The notes beneath the pieces were generated by a model, which was given only the letters and a program-made list of their open reading frames with translations, ran no database searches and had not been told where the DNA came from. From Carnegiea gigantea (lineage: Eukaryota > Streptophyta > Magnoliopsida > Caryophyllales > Cactaceae): a DNA stretch of 64,000 bases. The stretch lies in assembly GCA_029747015.1 (NCBI GenBank), contig JAKOGI010003013.1, positions 1 to 64,000 of the forward strand. Reading direction: 5' to 3'. Of the stretch, positions 1 through 10,103 are shown piece by piece; position 1 is the stretch's first letter, and the number at the start of each line of letters is the position of its first letter. The position numbers and the translations under genes are program-made.

Positions 1-1063
1 CAAGCAAAAACCGAAAAGAACAATGAGCTCAACCGGTCTTGATGGATAGTGTGCAACTCTCTTGTCTAAGATAAGCCAAAGGCGCCACTTAGAGGAGAAG
101 TTGGGCTATCCTTCTTCACTTATGGATACAGAATATCACCACAATAAGCAAGAGAAAGGAACCTAGAAGATCACCACTTGAACTAGCCAATTCAAGCTAA
201 AGCAACTAGGAGTTTCAATGGAGAGTAAAACACTCAGATTTCATTGCATGATATTCAAAGCTGCCTTCTTACATTCCTAAAGGTCCTTTATATAGGAGGG
301 AGCCTCAAAATTCAGATTACATGGGTTACAATGCAAGCCAAACGGATCAAGACAAAAGGGAAGAACAAAAAGCAAGAAAAGTACAAAAAGTGATGTTGAC
401 AGTTGCTGTCCAGTTTTCCAGATTGCAGGGTCAACTTTCAGCAGCTGTATCTTCGTCCTTACTTACCCAAATTGGCTCCAACATACCTTATTAGAAAGCT
501 TAGAAAGTGTTCTTTCATATGACTACTTTTGGAGCTCATTTGGTGCAGCCGTTCAGGAGATATAACCAGAACAAGTGAGATGGTGCAGGCTGACTTCCCA
601 AAAGCAGCTTTAGAAGTTTCCTTGCTTTTAGCCTCCTTGGGACACGTTTGACTCTGGGTTCTTTTCCCACCCTTTTAGCCAATTCAAAAAAGGATCTAGG
701 TTAAAATTCCAGGTTGTTAGGGTTACTTTAGGTTAGGGAAAATGGGCTCCCAAAACCGGACAAAATCTGACCTGGAAAATAGTTTTGGACAGTTTGGCTT
801 TAACAAAGGGTTTGGATGGGCAAATGACATCCAAATGGGCTGAAACTTGATTTATTGGGCAGCTAACTCTCCAATCTTTCCAGACATACCAAAAGTTTGG
901 CTTTAAAGCCTCAGGTCATCAGGTCACCAAGGTCAGAAAGTCGGGCCATGTGCGGGATGAGCCCGGCAGAATGCAAGTGATCGTGTCTTGAGTGATTTCT
1001 AATCCTTGGAAAGCCTTTGTGACCTCTTGAGCTATAAGAACCCCTTGGGGCTGATCCCCATCA
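1..1063 (-). repeat. E1 3' LTR (partial)
   Basis: Direct repeat of 5730-6796. It ends in CCCCATCA at 1063, next to a C-run on the plus strand that is the polypurine tract on the element's strand. The first ~145 bases upstream of 1063 also encode the end of the polyprotein. TATA box and stem-loops are as in the 5' LTR. Confidence 0.92.
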
Positions 1064-4000
1064 TCCCCCCCAGCTTGGGAAGAGTTTGTCCTCAAACTTG
1101 GTAGCTCGTCTTCTTCATCAAAGTAGGGCCTCAAATCGGCTACATTGAATGTAGCGGATACTCCATAGTCACCGGGCAAATCAACCTTGTATGCATTGGA
1201 ATTGACTTTTTCAAGGATCTTGAATGGGCCATCCGAGCGTGGAAGAAGCTTGGACCTTCTTTTGCTAGGAAATCGCTCCTTTCTTAGGTGGATCCATACT
1301 AAATCTCCAGGCTTAAATTGGACTTCCTTGCGGTGCTTGTTTACCCGATCCTTGGTCTGATCATTGAACTTCTCAATTTTAGCCCTCACTTGTGCATGGA
1401 GCTCTTGGATTTCCTTTGCTCTCTTCTCGGCCTCCCAACTAAACTTGGTTGGAGTAGGGAGGGGTGTAAGGTCCATAGGTGTACAAGGGTTGAAACCATA
1501 TACAACTTGGAATGGAGAAAGACCGGTGGCTTTGCTTGGCACTCGATTGTAGGCAAACTCGGCATGGCTAAGCAACTCATCCCAACCCTTTGTGCTCTTC
1601 TTGGCTAGGACCCTCAACAAAGTACCCAAGGTCCTATTGGTGACCTCGGTTTGGCCATCCGTTTGGGGGTGACATGATGTGCTAAATTTGAGATGAGTGC
1701 CCATCTTCTTCCATAGAGTGAGCCAAAAATGGCTCATGAACTTGCTATCCCGGTCGGACACCATGCTTTTGGGGATGCCATGGAGCCTCACGATCTCTTT
1801 GAAGTAGAGGCTTGCAATTTGAGTGGCATCATGGGTAGTATGGCATGAGACAAAGTGTGCCATCTTCGAAAACCGATCAACTACCACCATTATGGAGTCC
1901 TTGTTCCGTTGTGTCCTTGGTAGGCCGGTAATGAAATCTAAACTCACATCCTCCCAAGGAGCCTTTGGGACCGGTAAGGGCGAGTAAAGACCTTGAGGCA
2001 AGACATGGCTTTTGGCAAGTTGACAAGTAGAGCACCTTTTAACATAATGCTCAACATCCTTGACCATCTTGGGCCAATAGTAGTGCTCCTTCAACATGAG
2101 TGAGGTCTTCTCAATGCCAAAGTGGCCGGCCAAAGCTCCTCCATGCACTTCTTTAATCAAAAGCTCCCTAATGCCTCCTTTAGGGATACATAACCGGTTT
2201 CCTTTGAATAAGAACCCCTCTTCAATGTGAAATGGGCCATGGGGGTGCCGTGAGCATACTTCAAAGGTCTCCTTGAAGTCTTCATCCTTGGTGTACAACT
2301 CCTTGATCAATTCAAACCCAAGGACTCTTGAGTCAAGGGAGGAGAGGAGTAGATATCTTCTAGACAAGGCATCCGCACCCTTGTTTAAGTGCCCGGATTT
2401 GTGGTGGATCACAAAGTGGAAAGCTTGGAGATATTCCACCCACTTAGCATGCCTTGGGTTGAGCTTGTGTTGACCTTGTATGAACTTGAGTGCTTCATGA
2501 TCCGAGTGGAGGATGAACTCTCCCCCCACCAAATAATGTCTCCAATGTTCCAAGGCCCTCACTATGGCATAAAACTCCTTGTCATACGTTGAGTATTTTC
2601 GCTTGGCCTCATTGAGTTTTTCACTAAAGTAGGCTAATGGTCGGCCTTCTTGTGATAGGACCGCCCCTATGCCCACCCCCGAAGCATCACACTCCACTTC
2701 AAATATCTTGGAGAAGCTTGGAAGAGCAAGTATGGGTGCACTAGTGAGCTTCTCCTTCACATCTTCAAAGGCGGCTTGGGCCTTTTCATTCCACTCAAAT
2801 TTCTTGGATTTGAGAATCTCGGTCAAAGGAGCCATGATTGTGCTAAAGTTCTTGACAAACCTCCTATAAAAAGAGGCGAGACCATGAAAGCTCCTCACTT
2901 GGTGAATAGAGGAAGGAACCGGCCATTCCCGGATGGATTGAACTTTGCTCTCGTCCACTTGTATACCATGGGCCGAAACAACATACCCTAAGAAAACAAC
3001 TTGGGGAGTGAAGAAGTGGCACTTCTCCAAGTTGCCATATAACTTCTCTTGGGAGAGCACATCAAGAACTTGTTGAAGGTGATTAGCGTGCTCCTTCTCA
3101 CCTTGGCTATAAACCAAGATGTCATCGAAATAGACCACTACAAACCTCCCAATGAAAGGCTTGAGAACTTGATTCATTAGACGCATGAAAGTGCTTGGAG
3201 CATTGGTAAGGCCGAATGGCATGACCAACCATTCATATAGTCCCCCCTTGGTCTTGAATGCCGTCTTCCATTCATCCCCTTCATAGATTCGAATTTGATA
3301 GTAGCCACTCCTAAGATCAATCTTAGAGAAAATGGTGGCCCCATGCAACTCATCAAGTAGGTCCTCCAATCTAGGGATGGGATAGCGGTACTTAATAGTG
3401 ATTTTGTTGATAGCCCGACTATCCACACACATCCTCATGCTTCCATCCTTCTTTGGTACCAATAAGGCCGGAACGGCACAAGGACTCAAGCTTTCCCGAA
3501 TCATTCCTTTGGCCAAAAGTTCATCCACTTGCCTTTGGATTTCTTGGGTTTCTTGTGGATTCATTCTATAGGCCGGTTTATTTGGAAGGGTGGATCCGGG
3601 AATGAGGTCTATTTTGTGTTGGATGGTTCTTTGAGGGGGTAGGCCATGGGGAATTTCTTGCGGAAACACATGGTTATAGGCTTGGAGAAGTGGGATGAGG
3701 AGGGGATGGGAGTGAGTGACGGTTTCGGTTTCACCTAGGCCAAGTAGGAGCCACTCCTTGAATGACTCATACTCATGGTTTTCGGCCTTGAGGAGGTTAG
3801 TGAGTAGGATGTCCTTTTGTGGGGTTTCTTTTGGCTTGAGGAGTTGGGAAGGACGAATGGGGGTAAGGGTGATTTTCTTGTGGTCTAGGATGAAGGAGTA
3901 GGTGTTCATTCGGCCATCATGCATAAGATTTCTATCAAAGAGCCACGGTCTACCAAGGAGTACATGACATGCATCCATGGGAATCACATCACACCAAATT

Positions 4001-5394
4001 TCATCCTTATAGTTCTTTCCAATGCTCAAAGAAACTAAACAACGAGATGAGACTTGGATACCTTTGCCTTGATTGAGCCATTGAATGGTGTATGGAAAAG
4101 GGTGTGGAGATGCCGTGAGTTGAAGCTTGTCCACCAAGGTCTTGGATGCCACATTTGTACAACTCCCTCCATCAATGATGAGGGAACATACTTTGCCTCC
4201 TATGGTGCACCTCGTGTGAAAGATGGCCTCCCTTTGTTCATTCCCATCTTGAGTAGCCAACCCACTCAAAGCTCGCCTAACCACCAAGAGTTCACCTTCA
4301 TCCGGGCCCTCCTCTACTTCTTCTAGGGCCTTATTCAAGTACAACTCCTTTTCTTCTTCCATTTCTTCTTCAAAAGATGCTTGGTACTCGGCTAGGGTGA
4401 CCACTCTCTTGTTTGGACATTCGGATGCAATATGTCCAAGGCCTTGGCACCTAAAGCACCTCCTTGTCTCCTTTGGTTTTGTGGACATTTGAGGGGCTGT
4501 TTTGGGGACCGAAGGGGGAGGAGGTTTTGGGTTTGGAGGGTTAAAGGGCTTTGGCGTGGTGTATGAAGGCCTTTGGGGAGTGTAGGCACGATTTTGTGGT
4601 TTAAAGGCTTCACTCTTTCCCTTAGTCTTCTTTTGTAGTTCCACCTTGTGAGCTAGAGAACTTAACTCATCAAGGGTGGTGTATGGGTGCAACTCTACTA
4701 TATGGGCTATCTTCTCATCCAACCCACAAAGATACCTCACCAAAGTTTGTTCCTCATCCTCTTTAAGGTCACATTTTATGATCAATTGCTCAAACTCCCT
4801 TGTATATTCCTCCACACTTAAAGACCCTTGTCTCAAATGGTGAAGTCTAGAAAAGTTGTCTTGAAGGTAGTGAGATGGAAGGAACTTCTCTTTGAGTTTT
4901 TCTTTCATTTTCCTCCAAGTTTTAATCTTCCCCTTCCCTTTCTTGGCCCTCTTAGATAAAACATTAGCCCACCAAGTAGAAGCATACTTTCTAAGTTTAA
5001 GGGCAACTAGTTTTACCTTCTTTTCATCCGGGATGTCCTTGTAGTCGAACACCCTCTCCACGGTTTGTAGCCAATCCAAGAACTCGTCCGGATCAAGCTT
5101 GCCTTCAAACTCGGGGATGTCAACTTTGAAGTCGTTGAATCCACCTCCTTGATGCCTTTCTTGTCTCCTTGATCCTCTACTAGCTCTTCCTTGTGACCCA
5201 AAAGGGTTGAAATCCGAATCACTTTCACCCGGGTCACTAGATTCACTTGGAATAGGTGAATCCCTCAAGTTGTCTCTCCTTTCCTTCATGAGCCTTTGAA
5301 GTTGAGTTTGCAAGTACTTGACTCTAGCTTCCATTTCGGCCTTTTCTCTTAAGGCTTGTTCGGCCACTTGCTCGGGTGTTTGGCTAGAAGACAT
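919..5394 (-). CDS. E1 gag-protease-RT-RNaseH-integrase polyprotein
   Basis: A single open frame of about 1491 residues. I chose the ATG at 5392-5394 (start MSSSQTPEQ) because related copies start MST(S/T/K) at the same place; the frame remains open upstream into the leader and LTR. In order: coiled-coil-rich N-terminus; retrotransposon gag domain (about 90-290); zinc knuckle CX2CX4HX4C (about 308); aspartic protease with IDGGS (about 406); RT with YFDD (about 755); RNase H with CDAS, YDKE and HSDH acidic residues (from about 901); integrase with an HHCC zinc site (about 1090-1120), catalytic D, D and E near 1151, 1213 and 1249; and a GPF module near 1388 ending ATFNVADL. The last ~48 residues lie in the 3' LTR. 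No canonical chromodomain is seen. It would make virus-like particle, reverse transcriptase and integrase for copying and insertion. The absence of stops suggests it may be functional. Confidence 0.9.
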   Translation of the reverse strand: MSSSQTPEQVAEQALREKAEMEARVKYLQTQLQRLMKERRDNLRDSPIPSESSDPGESDSDFNPFGSQGRASRGSRRQERHQGGGFNDFKVDIPEFEGKLDPDEFLDWLQTVERVFDYKDIPDEKKVKLVALKLRKYASTWWANVLSKRAKKGKGKIKTWRKMKEKLKEKFLPSHYLQDNFSRLHHLRQGSLSVEEYTREFEQLIIKCDLKEDEEQTLVRYLCGLDEKIAHIVELHPYTTLDELSSLAHKVELQKKTKGKSEAFKPQNRAYTPQRPSYTTPKPFNPPNPKPPPPSVPKTAPQMSTKPKETRRCFRCQGLGHIASECPNKRVVTLAEYQASFEEEMEEEKELYLNKALEEVEEGPDEGELLVVRRALSGLATQDGNEQREAIFHTRCTIGGKVCSLIIDGGSCTNVASKTLVDKLQLTASPHPFPYTIQWLNQGKGIQVSSRCLVSLSIGKNYKDEIWCDVIPMDACHVLLGRPWLFDRNLMHDGRMNTYSFILDHKKITLTPIRPSQLLKPKETPQKDILLTNLLKAENHEYESFKEWLLLGLGETETVTHSHPLLIPLLQAYNHVFPQEIPHGLPPQRTIQHKIDLIPGSTLPNKPAYRMNPQETQEIQRQVDELLAKGMIRESLSPCAVPALLVPKKDGSMRMCVDSRAINKITIKYRYPIPRLEDLLDELHGATIFSKIDLRSGYYQIRIYEGDEWKTAFKTKGGLYEWLVMPFGLTNAPSTFMRLMNQVLKPFIGRFVVVYFDDILVYSQGEKEHANHLQQVLDVLSQEKLYGNLEKCHFFTPQVVFLGYVVSAHGIQVDESKVQSIREWPVPSSIHQVRSFHGLASFYRRFVKNFSTIMAPLTEILKSKKFEWNEKAQAAFEDVKEKLTSAPILALPSFSKIFEVECDASGVGIGAVLSQEGRPLAYFSEKLNEAKRKYSTYDKEFYAIVRALEHWRHYLVGGEFILHSDHEALKFIQGQHKLNPRHAKWVEYLQAFHFVIHHKSGHLNKGADALSRRYLLLSSLDSRVLGFELIKELYTKDEDFKETFEVCSRHPHGPFHIEEGFLFKGNRLCIPKGGIRELLIKEVHGGALAGHFGIEKTSLMLKEHYYWPKMVKDVEHYVKRCSTCQLAKSHVLPQGLYSPLPVPKAPWEDVSLDFITGLPRTQRNKDSIMVVVDRFSKMAHFVSCHTTHDATQIASLYFKEIVRLHGIPKSMVSDRDSKFMSHFWLTLWKKMGTHLKFSTSCHPQTDGQTEVTNRTLGTLLRVLAKKSTKGWDELLSHAEFAYNRVPSKATGLSPFQVVYGFNPCTPMDLTPLPTPTKFSWEAEKRAKEIQELHAQVRAKIEKFNDQTKDRVNKHRKEVQFKPGDLVWIHLRKERFPSKRRSKLLPRSDGPFKILEKVNSNAYKVDLPGDYGVSATFNVADLRPYFDEEDELPSLRTNSSQAGGDDGDQPQGVLIAQEVTKAFQGLEITQDTITCILPGSSRTWPDFLTLVT
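1064..1071 (-). other. E1 polypurine tract
   Basis: On the element's strand a G-run plus A lies immediately before the 3' LTR TGATGG. This is the usual site for plus-strand DNA priming. The tract is also translated, as part of a GGDDGD peptide in the polyprotein. Confidence 0.8.
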
Positions 5395-5445
5395 GATATG
5401 TGGGCTTTGTGGGAGAGAAACACGAGATTTGGCTGAGAATGGGGT

Positions 5446-5554
5446 GGCACGGTCGTGCCGTGGGACACGGGCTTCCCGTGCCAGGTTACTGCCGTGACAA
5501 AAGTGCAGAAAAGAGGTGGCACGGTCGTGCCTTAAAGCACGGGTAGGCCGTGCC
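5446..5554 (-). other. E1 leader: two GC double-hairpin units
   Basis: Two units (5446-5482 and 5518-5554) in the untranslated leader between PBS and gag. Each holds a compact palindrome (GGCACGGTCGTGCC on the plus strand) beside a second GCACGG/CCGTGC-type inverted repeat with a 4-6 nt loop. The same unit occurs in all other CRM-like families in the window, although the leaders around it do not align. Likely a structured RNA signal; function unknown. Confidence 0.75.
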
Positions 5555-5648
5555 ACAATTCTGTCCCGTGCAGATAGAGAAAGGATGTTTTGTGGTTTGT
5601 GTTTGAGAAATGTGTTTGGGTGGAAGCTTGGCCAAGAGGGTAGCCTAA

Positions 5649-5660
5649 GCTCTGATACCA
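5649..5660 (-). other. E1 primer binding site, tRNA-Met type
   Basis: The minus strand reads TGGTATCAGAGC, complementary to the 3' end of plant initiator tRNA-Met, three bases after the 5' LTR ends. It primes minus-strand DNA synthesis. Confidence 0.9.
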
Positions 5661-5795
5661 AGATGATGTATGTTAACCATGGGAATGTCAAAGATGAGAA
5701 TGTATGATGGGGAAGATTGAAAACAAGGACAAGCAAAAAACCGAAAAGAACAATGAGCTCAACCGGTCTTGATGGATAGTGTGCAACTCTCTTGT

Positions 5796-5927
5796 CTAAG
5801 ATAAGCCAAAGGCGCCACTTAGAGGAGAAGTTGGGCTATTCCTTCTTCACTTATGGATACAGAATATCACCACCATAAGCAAGAGAAAGGAACCTAGAAG
5901 ATCACCACTTGAACTAGCCAATTCAAG
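5796..5927 (-). other. E1 R/U5 stem-loop array
   Basis: Three inverted repeats: CTAAG/CTTAG (5796-5822), CTTATGG/CCATAAG (5850-5879) and CTTGAA/TTCAAG (5908-5927). The middle loop contains ATACAGAATATCACCA, which recurs in the other families between different arms. They lie downstream of the TATA box, so would be in the RNA leader. Confidence 0.65.
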
Positions 5928-6017
5928 CTAAAGCAACTAGGAGTTTCAATGGAGAGTAAAACACTCAGATTTCATTGCATGATATTCAAAGCTGCCTTCT
6001 TACATTCCTAAAGGTCC

Positions 6018-6026
6018 CTTATATAG
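6018..6026 (-). promoter_or_regulatory. E1 TATA box
   Basis: TATATAAGG on the element's strand, inside the 5' LTR and roughly 365 nt upstream of the PBS. It is the only clear TATA-like box in a suitable place. Confidence 0.55.
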
Positions 6027-6796
6027 GAGGGAGCCTCAAAATTCAGATTACATGGGTTACAATGCAAGCCAAACGGATCAAGACAAAAGGGAAGCACAAA
6101 AAGCAAGAAAAGTACAAAAGGTGATGTTGACAGTTGCTGTCCAGTTTTCCAGATTGCAGGGTCAACTTTCAGCAGCTGTATCTTCGTCCTTACTTACCCA
6201 AATTGGCTCCAACATACCTTATTAGAAAGCTTAGAAAGTGTTCTTTCATATGACTACTTTTGGAGCTCATTTGGTGCAGCCGTTCAGGAGATATAAACAG
6301 AACAAGTGAGATGGTGCAGGCTGACTTCCCAAAAGCAGCTTTAGAAGTTTCCTTGCTTTTAGCCTCCTTGGGACACGTTTGACTCTGGTTTCTTTTCCCA
6401 CCCTTTTAGCCAATTCAAAAAAGGATCTAGGGGTTAAAATTCCAGGTTGTTAGGGTTACTTTAGGTTGGGGAAAATGGGCTCCCAAAACCGGACAAAATC
6501 TGACCTGGAAAACAGTTTTGGACAGTTTGGCTTTAACAAAGGGTTTGGATGGGCAAATGACATCCAAATGGGCTGAAACTTGATTTATTGGGCAGCTAAC
6601 TCTCCAATCTTTCCAGACATACCAAAAGTTTGGCTTTAAAGCCTCAGGTCATCAGGTCACCAAGGTCAGAAAGTCGGGCCATGTGCGGGATGAGCCCGGC
6701 AGAATGCAAGTGATCGTGTCTTGAGTGATTTCTAATCCTTGGAAAGCCTTTGTGACCTCTTGAGCTATAAGAACCCCTTGGGGCTGATCCCCATCA

Positions 6797-7032
6797 AACC
6801 TGAAAGTTAACATCATGAGGATTCCAAAAATGCAAAAATAATAATCTTAAGCCACAATGTAGCTGAAGAAATTAGATGCACAAAACCGGGCTTGTTCTGG
6901 CCAGTTAGCCCGTTTGATTCAGCTTGAACTTCTTGCAAAAGATGAGTCATCTTCTTGGTTTGGGACCTTGTTCTGGGACGAGTTGGACTTGTTTCATCAT
7001 GGACATGGTCTTGGCTAGGTAGGGTTCCATCA
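6797..7032 (-). repeat. E2 3' LTR fragment next to E1
   Basis: Aligns with 12898-13133 of the 5' LTR and ends in TTCCATCA. E1 is inserted immediately to its left. The pol frame continues across it, giving an LTR-encoded tail. Confidence 0.88.
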
Positions 7033-10000
7033 TCCTCCCCTTGTTGAAAAGACTTGACCCTCAAATCTGGTGGGGAAGTGTTCGGATAGAAGGGGCTCAA
7101 ATCAGCCACATTAAAGGTGGCTGAAACCTCATAATCACCAGGAAGATCAACCTTATAAGCATTGTCGTTGATCCTCTCCAAGACTTCAAATGGACCTTCA
7201 GCTCGTGGCATGAGTTTGCTTTTCCTTTTAGAAGGAAATCGTTCCTTCCTCAAATGGATCCATACTATGTCTCCTGGTTGAAAGACAAGCTTCCTCCTAT
7301 GCTTGTTGGCGTGTGCTTCATAAGCTGCATTAGTTTTCTCAATTCTTGCCTTCACTAACTCATGGAGCTTTTGAATCTCTTTTACTCTTTGTGTTGCATC
7401 AACATGGGGCTTTTGGTCTTGGGGTCGTGGGGTAAGATCATTGGGACTCAAAGGATCGATCCCATACACCACCTTGTATGGTGAAAGACCAGTAGCTTTA
7501 CTAGGGGCCTTGTTGTATGCAAACTCAGCATGTGATAAGAGTAAATCCCAGGTTTTAGCATTAGGTTTAATCAAGGCCCTTAGGAGAGCACCTAAGGTTC
7601 GATTAGTTACCTCCGTCTGACCATCAGTCTGGGGATGACAGGTAGTACTGAATAGCAACTTGGTACCAAGCTTCTTCCAAAGAGTAATCTAAAAATGACT
7701 GAGAAACTTCGCATTCCTATCTGAAACAATGGATTTAGGAATACCATGCAGCCTTGTTACCTCCTTAAAATAGAGCTCGGCAATGTGTGTAGCATCATTG
7801 GTTTTATTGCAGGGAATGAAATGTGCCATCTTTGAAAATCTATCTACCACCACGAAGATTGAATCCTTTCTCCTTTGTGTCTTAGGTAGACCCAAAATGA
7901 AGTCCATACTCACGTCTACCCAATGTAGAGTTGGTACGGGTAGTGGGGTGTATAGGCCGTGGGGTAGAGTATGACTCTTAGCTGCTTGGCACGTTCCATA
8001 TCTCCTAAGGATGTCTTGAACATCCTTTTCCATCCCTGGCCAATGGTAATGTTCCCTTAACATGGTTAAGGTCTTGGTCTCTCCAAAATGACCCGCCAAG
8101 GAACCTCCATGAATTTCTCTGATTAGAAGTTCACGAGTGCTACACTTGGGAATACACAATCGTACTCCCTTGAATAGATAACCCTCTTGGACTAAGAAAT
8201 CTCCCTTGGGGTGCTTTGAGCATGCAGCATAAAGGTGCCCAAGGTCTTCATCTTCAGCATATAAACTCTTAAGATGCTCAAAACCAAGAATAAGAGCATC
8301 TAATTGAAACATAAGGAGATACCTCCTTGATAACGCATCCGCACCTTGATTTAGCTTTCCCGATTTGTGCTTAATGGTGAAGTGGAATGACTGAAGGAAT
8401 TCAACCCACTTAGCATGGCGTGAGTTAGGTTTATGCTAGCCTTGAATGTACTTTAATGCCTCCTGATCTGAATGAAGTATAAATTCACTGGCCACTAGGT
8501 AATGACTCCAATGCTCTAGGCACCGAATAATAGCATAGAATTCCTTGTCATATGTGGAGTATTTTCTTCTTGAGTCACATAGCTTTTCACTAAAAAAGGC
8601 CAATGGCTTTCCTTCTTGAGTTAAAACTCCACCAATCCCTACTCCTGATGCATCGCATTCAACCTCAAAAACCTTCTCAAAACACGGTAATGCAAGAACT
8701 GGTGCTTGAGTAAGTTTCTTCTTGACTTCTTCAAAGGCTGATTGTGCCTTAGGATTCCATTGAAATAATGAACCCTTTAGCACTTCGGTCATAGGGGACA
8801 TGATGGTGCTGAAGTTTCGAATAAATCTTTTGTAAAAAGATGCCAATCCATGGACGTTTCGAACATCATGTATACTTTGTGGTTGAGGCCAAGTCCGAAT
8901 AGCTTCTATCTTCCCTTCATCTACCTTCATTCCTTCACTGGAAACAATGTACCCTAAGAATTTAACCTCATGAGTAAAGAAGGTACATTTCTTAAGATTA
9001 CAATACAATTGCTCACGTTCAAGGACATGCATAATCTGATTGAGATGACTTTGATGCGTTTTCTCGTCCTTGGAATAAATCAGAATATCATCAAAGTAGA
9101 CCACCGCGAACTTGCCAATATAAGGTTTGAATACTTGATTCATTAACCTCATAAAAGTACTAGAAGCATTGGAAAGACCAAATGGCATAACTAGCCACTC
9201 GTATAAACCTCCCTTAGTCTTGAATGCAGTCTTCCATTCATCTCCTTCTCTTATCCTGATTTGGTAGTAGCCACTTCGAAGATCAATTTTTGAAAAGACT
9301 TTAGAGCTATGTAATTCGTCCAACATATCTTCAAGTATGGGTATTGGATACCTATACTTGATTGTGATTTTGTTTATGGCTCTCCTATCCACACACATTC
9401 GTTGGTTGCCATCTTTCTTGGGAACCAACAAGGCAGGTACGGCACAAGGACTTAAGGACTCACGTACAAGTCCCTTTGAGATCAATTCCTCCACTTGCCG
9501 TTGAGTCTCCATGGTTTCCTTTGGGTTCATTCTATAGGCTGGTTTATTTGGGAGAACTGAACCAGGAATGAGATCAATGTGATGCTGGATATACCTTTTA
9601 GGGGGTAAACCCGAGGGTATCTCTTCTGGGAACAAATGACAGAAAGTTTGGATGAGTGATTTGGCAAAGGGGTGAGTTGGTAAGAGGGATTCTGGTTCAT
9701 CTTGGAGTGTTAAGATCCACTCTTTAAAAGCCTTAAACTCATGATTAGAAGCCTTTAAAAGAGTTTCACTAAAAGTGAGTAAGCAACCAGATTGTTCATG
9801 GCTTTTTGTGGACTTATTTTTGAGGAGTTCGGTTGGTGATAATGGCTTTAGGGTAATCTTGTTTCCTCCCTTAGACATGGAGTATGTATTCAAGAAACCA
9901 TCATGCGTTACCCTTCGGTCGTACATCCAGGGCCTACCCAACAGTACATGGCATGCATTCATAGGTATAACATCACACCAAAGTTGGTCTTGATAGTTCT

Positions 10001-10103
10001 TACCAATGGATAATGAAATGAGGCACCGTGAGTTGACTTGAAGTCCCTTGCTTTGATTCAGCCATTGTATATTGTATGGATGGGGATGGGCTGTAGCTTG
10101 CAA
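6813..10103 (-). pseudogene. E2 protease-RT-RNaseH-integrase remnant
   Basis: One reading frame broken by two in-frame TAG codons, at 8436-8438 (end of RNase H region) and 7689-7691 (integrase core). Recognisable parts in order: protease C-terminal part with LLGRPW; RT with YFDDIL; RNase H with CDAS; integrase zinc region, where one expected Cys is replaced (RRYGTC instead of RRCSTC); D, D and E core motifs; GPF module ending ATFNVADL. The end of the frame runs through the polypurine tract into the LTR and includes an SPTRPRTRSQTKK stretch, resembling the basic tail known in CRM elements. The gag part is in a different frame. Inactive by these lesions. Confidence 0.88.

Larger units (their letters stand above)
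1..6796 (-). mobile_element. E1: CRM-like Ty3/gypsy retrotransposon, open gag-pol, left LTR cut by window edge
   Basis: Read on the minus strand the order is 5' LTR (5664-6796), PBS for tRNA-Met, leader with two GC hairpin units, one long gag-pol frame, polypurine tract and 3' LTR (1-1063, missing about 66 bases outside the window). The LTRs begin TGATG and end CATCA. By eye they differ at only about one position in a hundred, which suggests a fairly young insertion. The right flank (from 6797) is LTR sequence of E2; the unbroken version lies around 12898, so E1 inserted into the E2 3' LTR. The expected 5-bp duplication (AACCT on the right) cannot be checked because the left flank is outside the window. 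Confidence 0.9.
5664..6796 (-). repeat. E1 5' LTR
   Basis: 1133 bp, ends TGATG/CATCA on the plus strand. On the element's strand a TATATAAGG box lies at 6018-6026, so the transcript would start near 5990 and its R-U5 part would include the stem-loops at 5796-5927 before the PBS. Confidence 0.92.

Noticed and set aside
919..5736. Extended N-terminus of the E1 frame (114 extra codons)
   Set aside because: These codons cover the leader hairpins, the PBS and part of the LTR. Relatives start at the MST/MSS methionine, so the start at 5394 is used.
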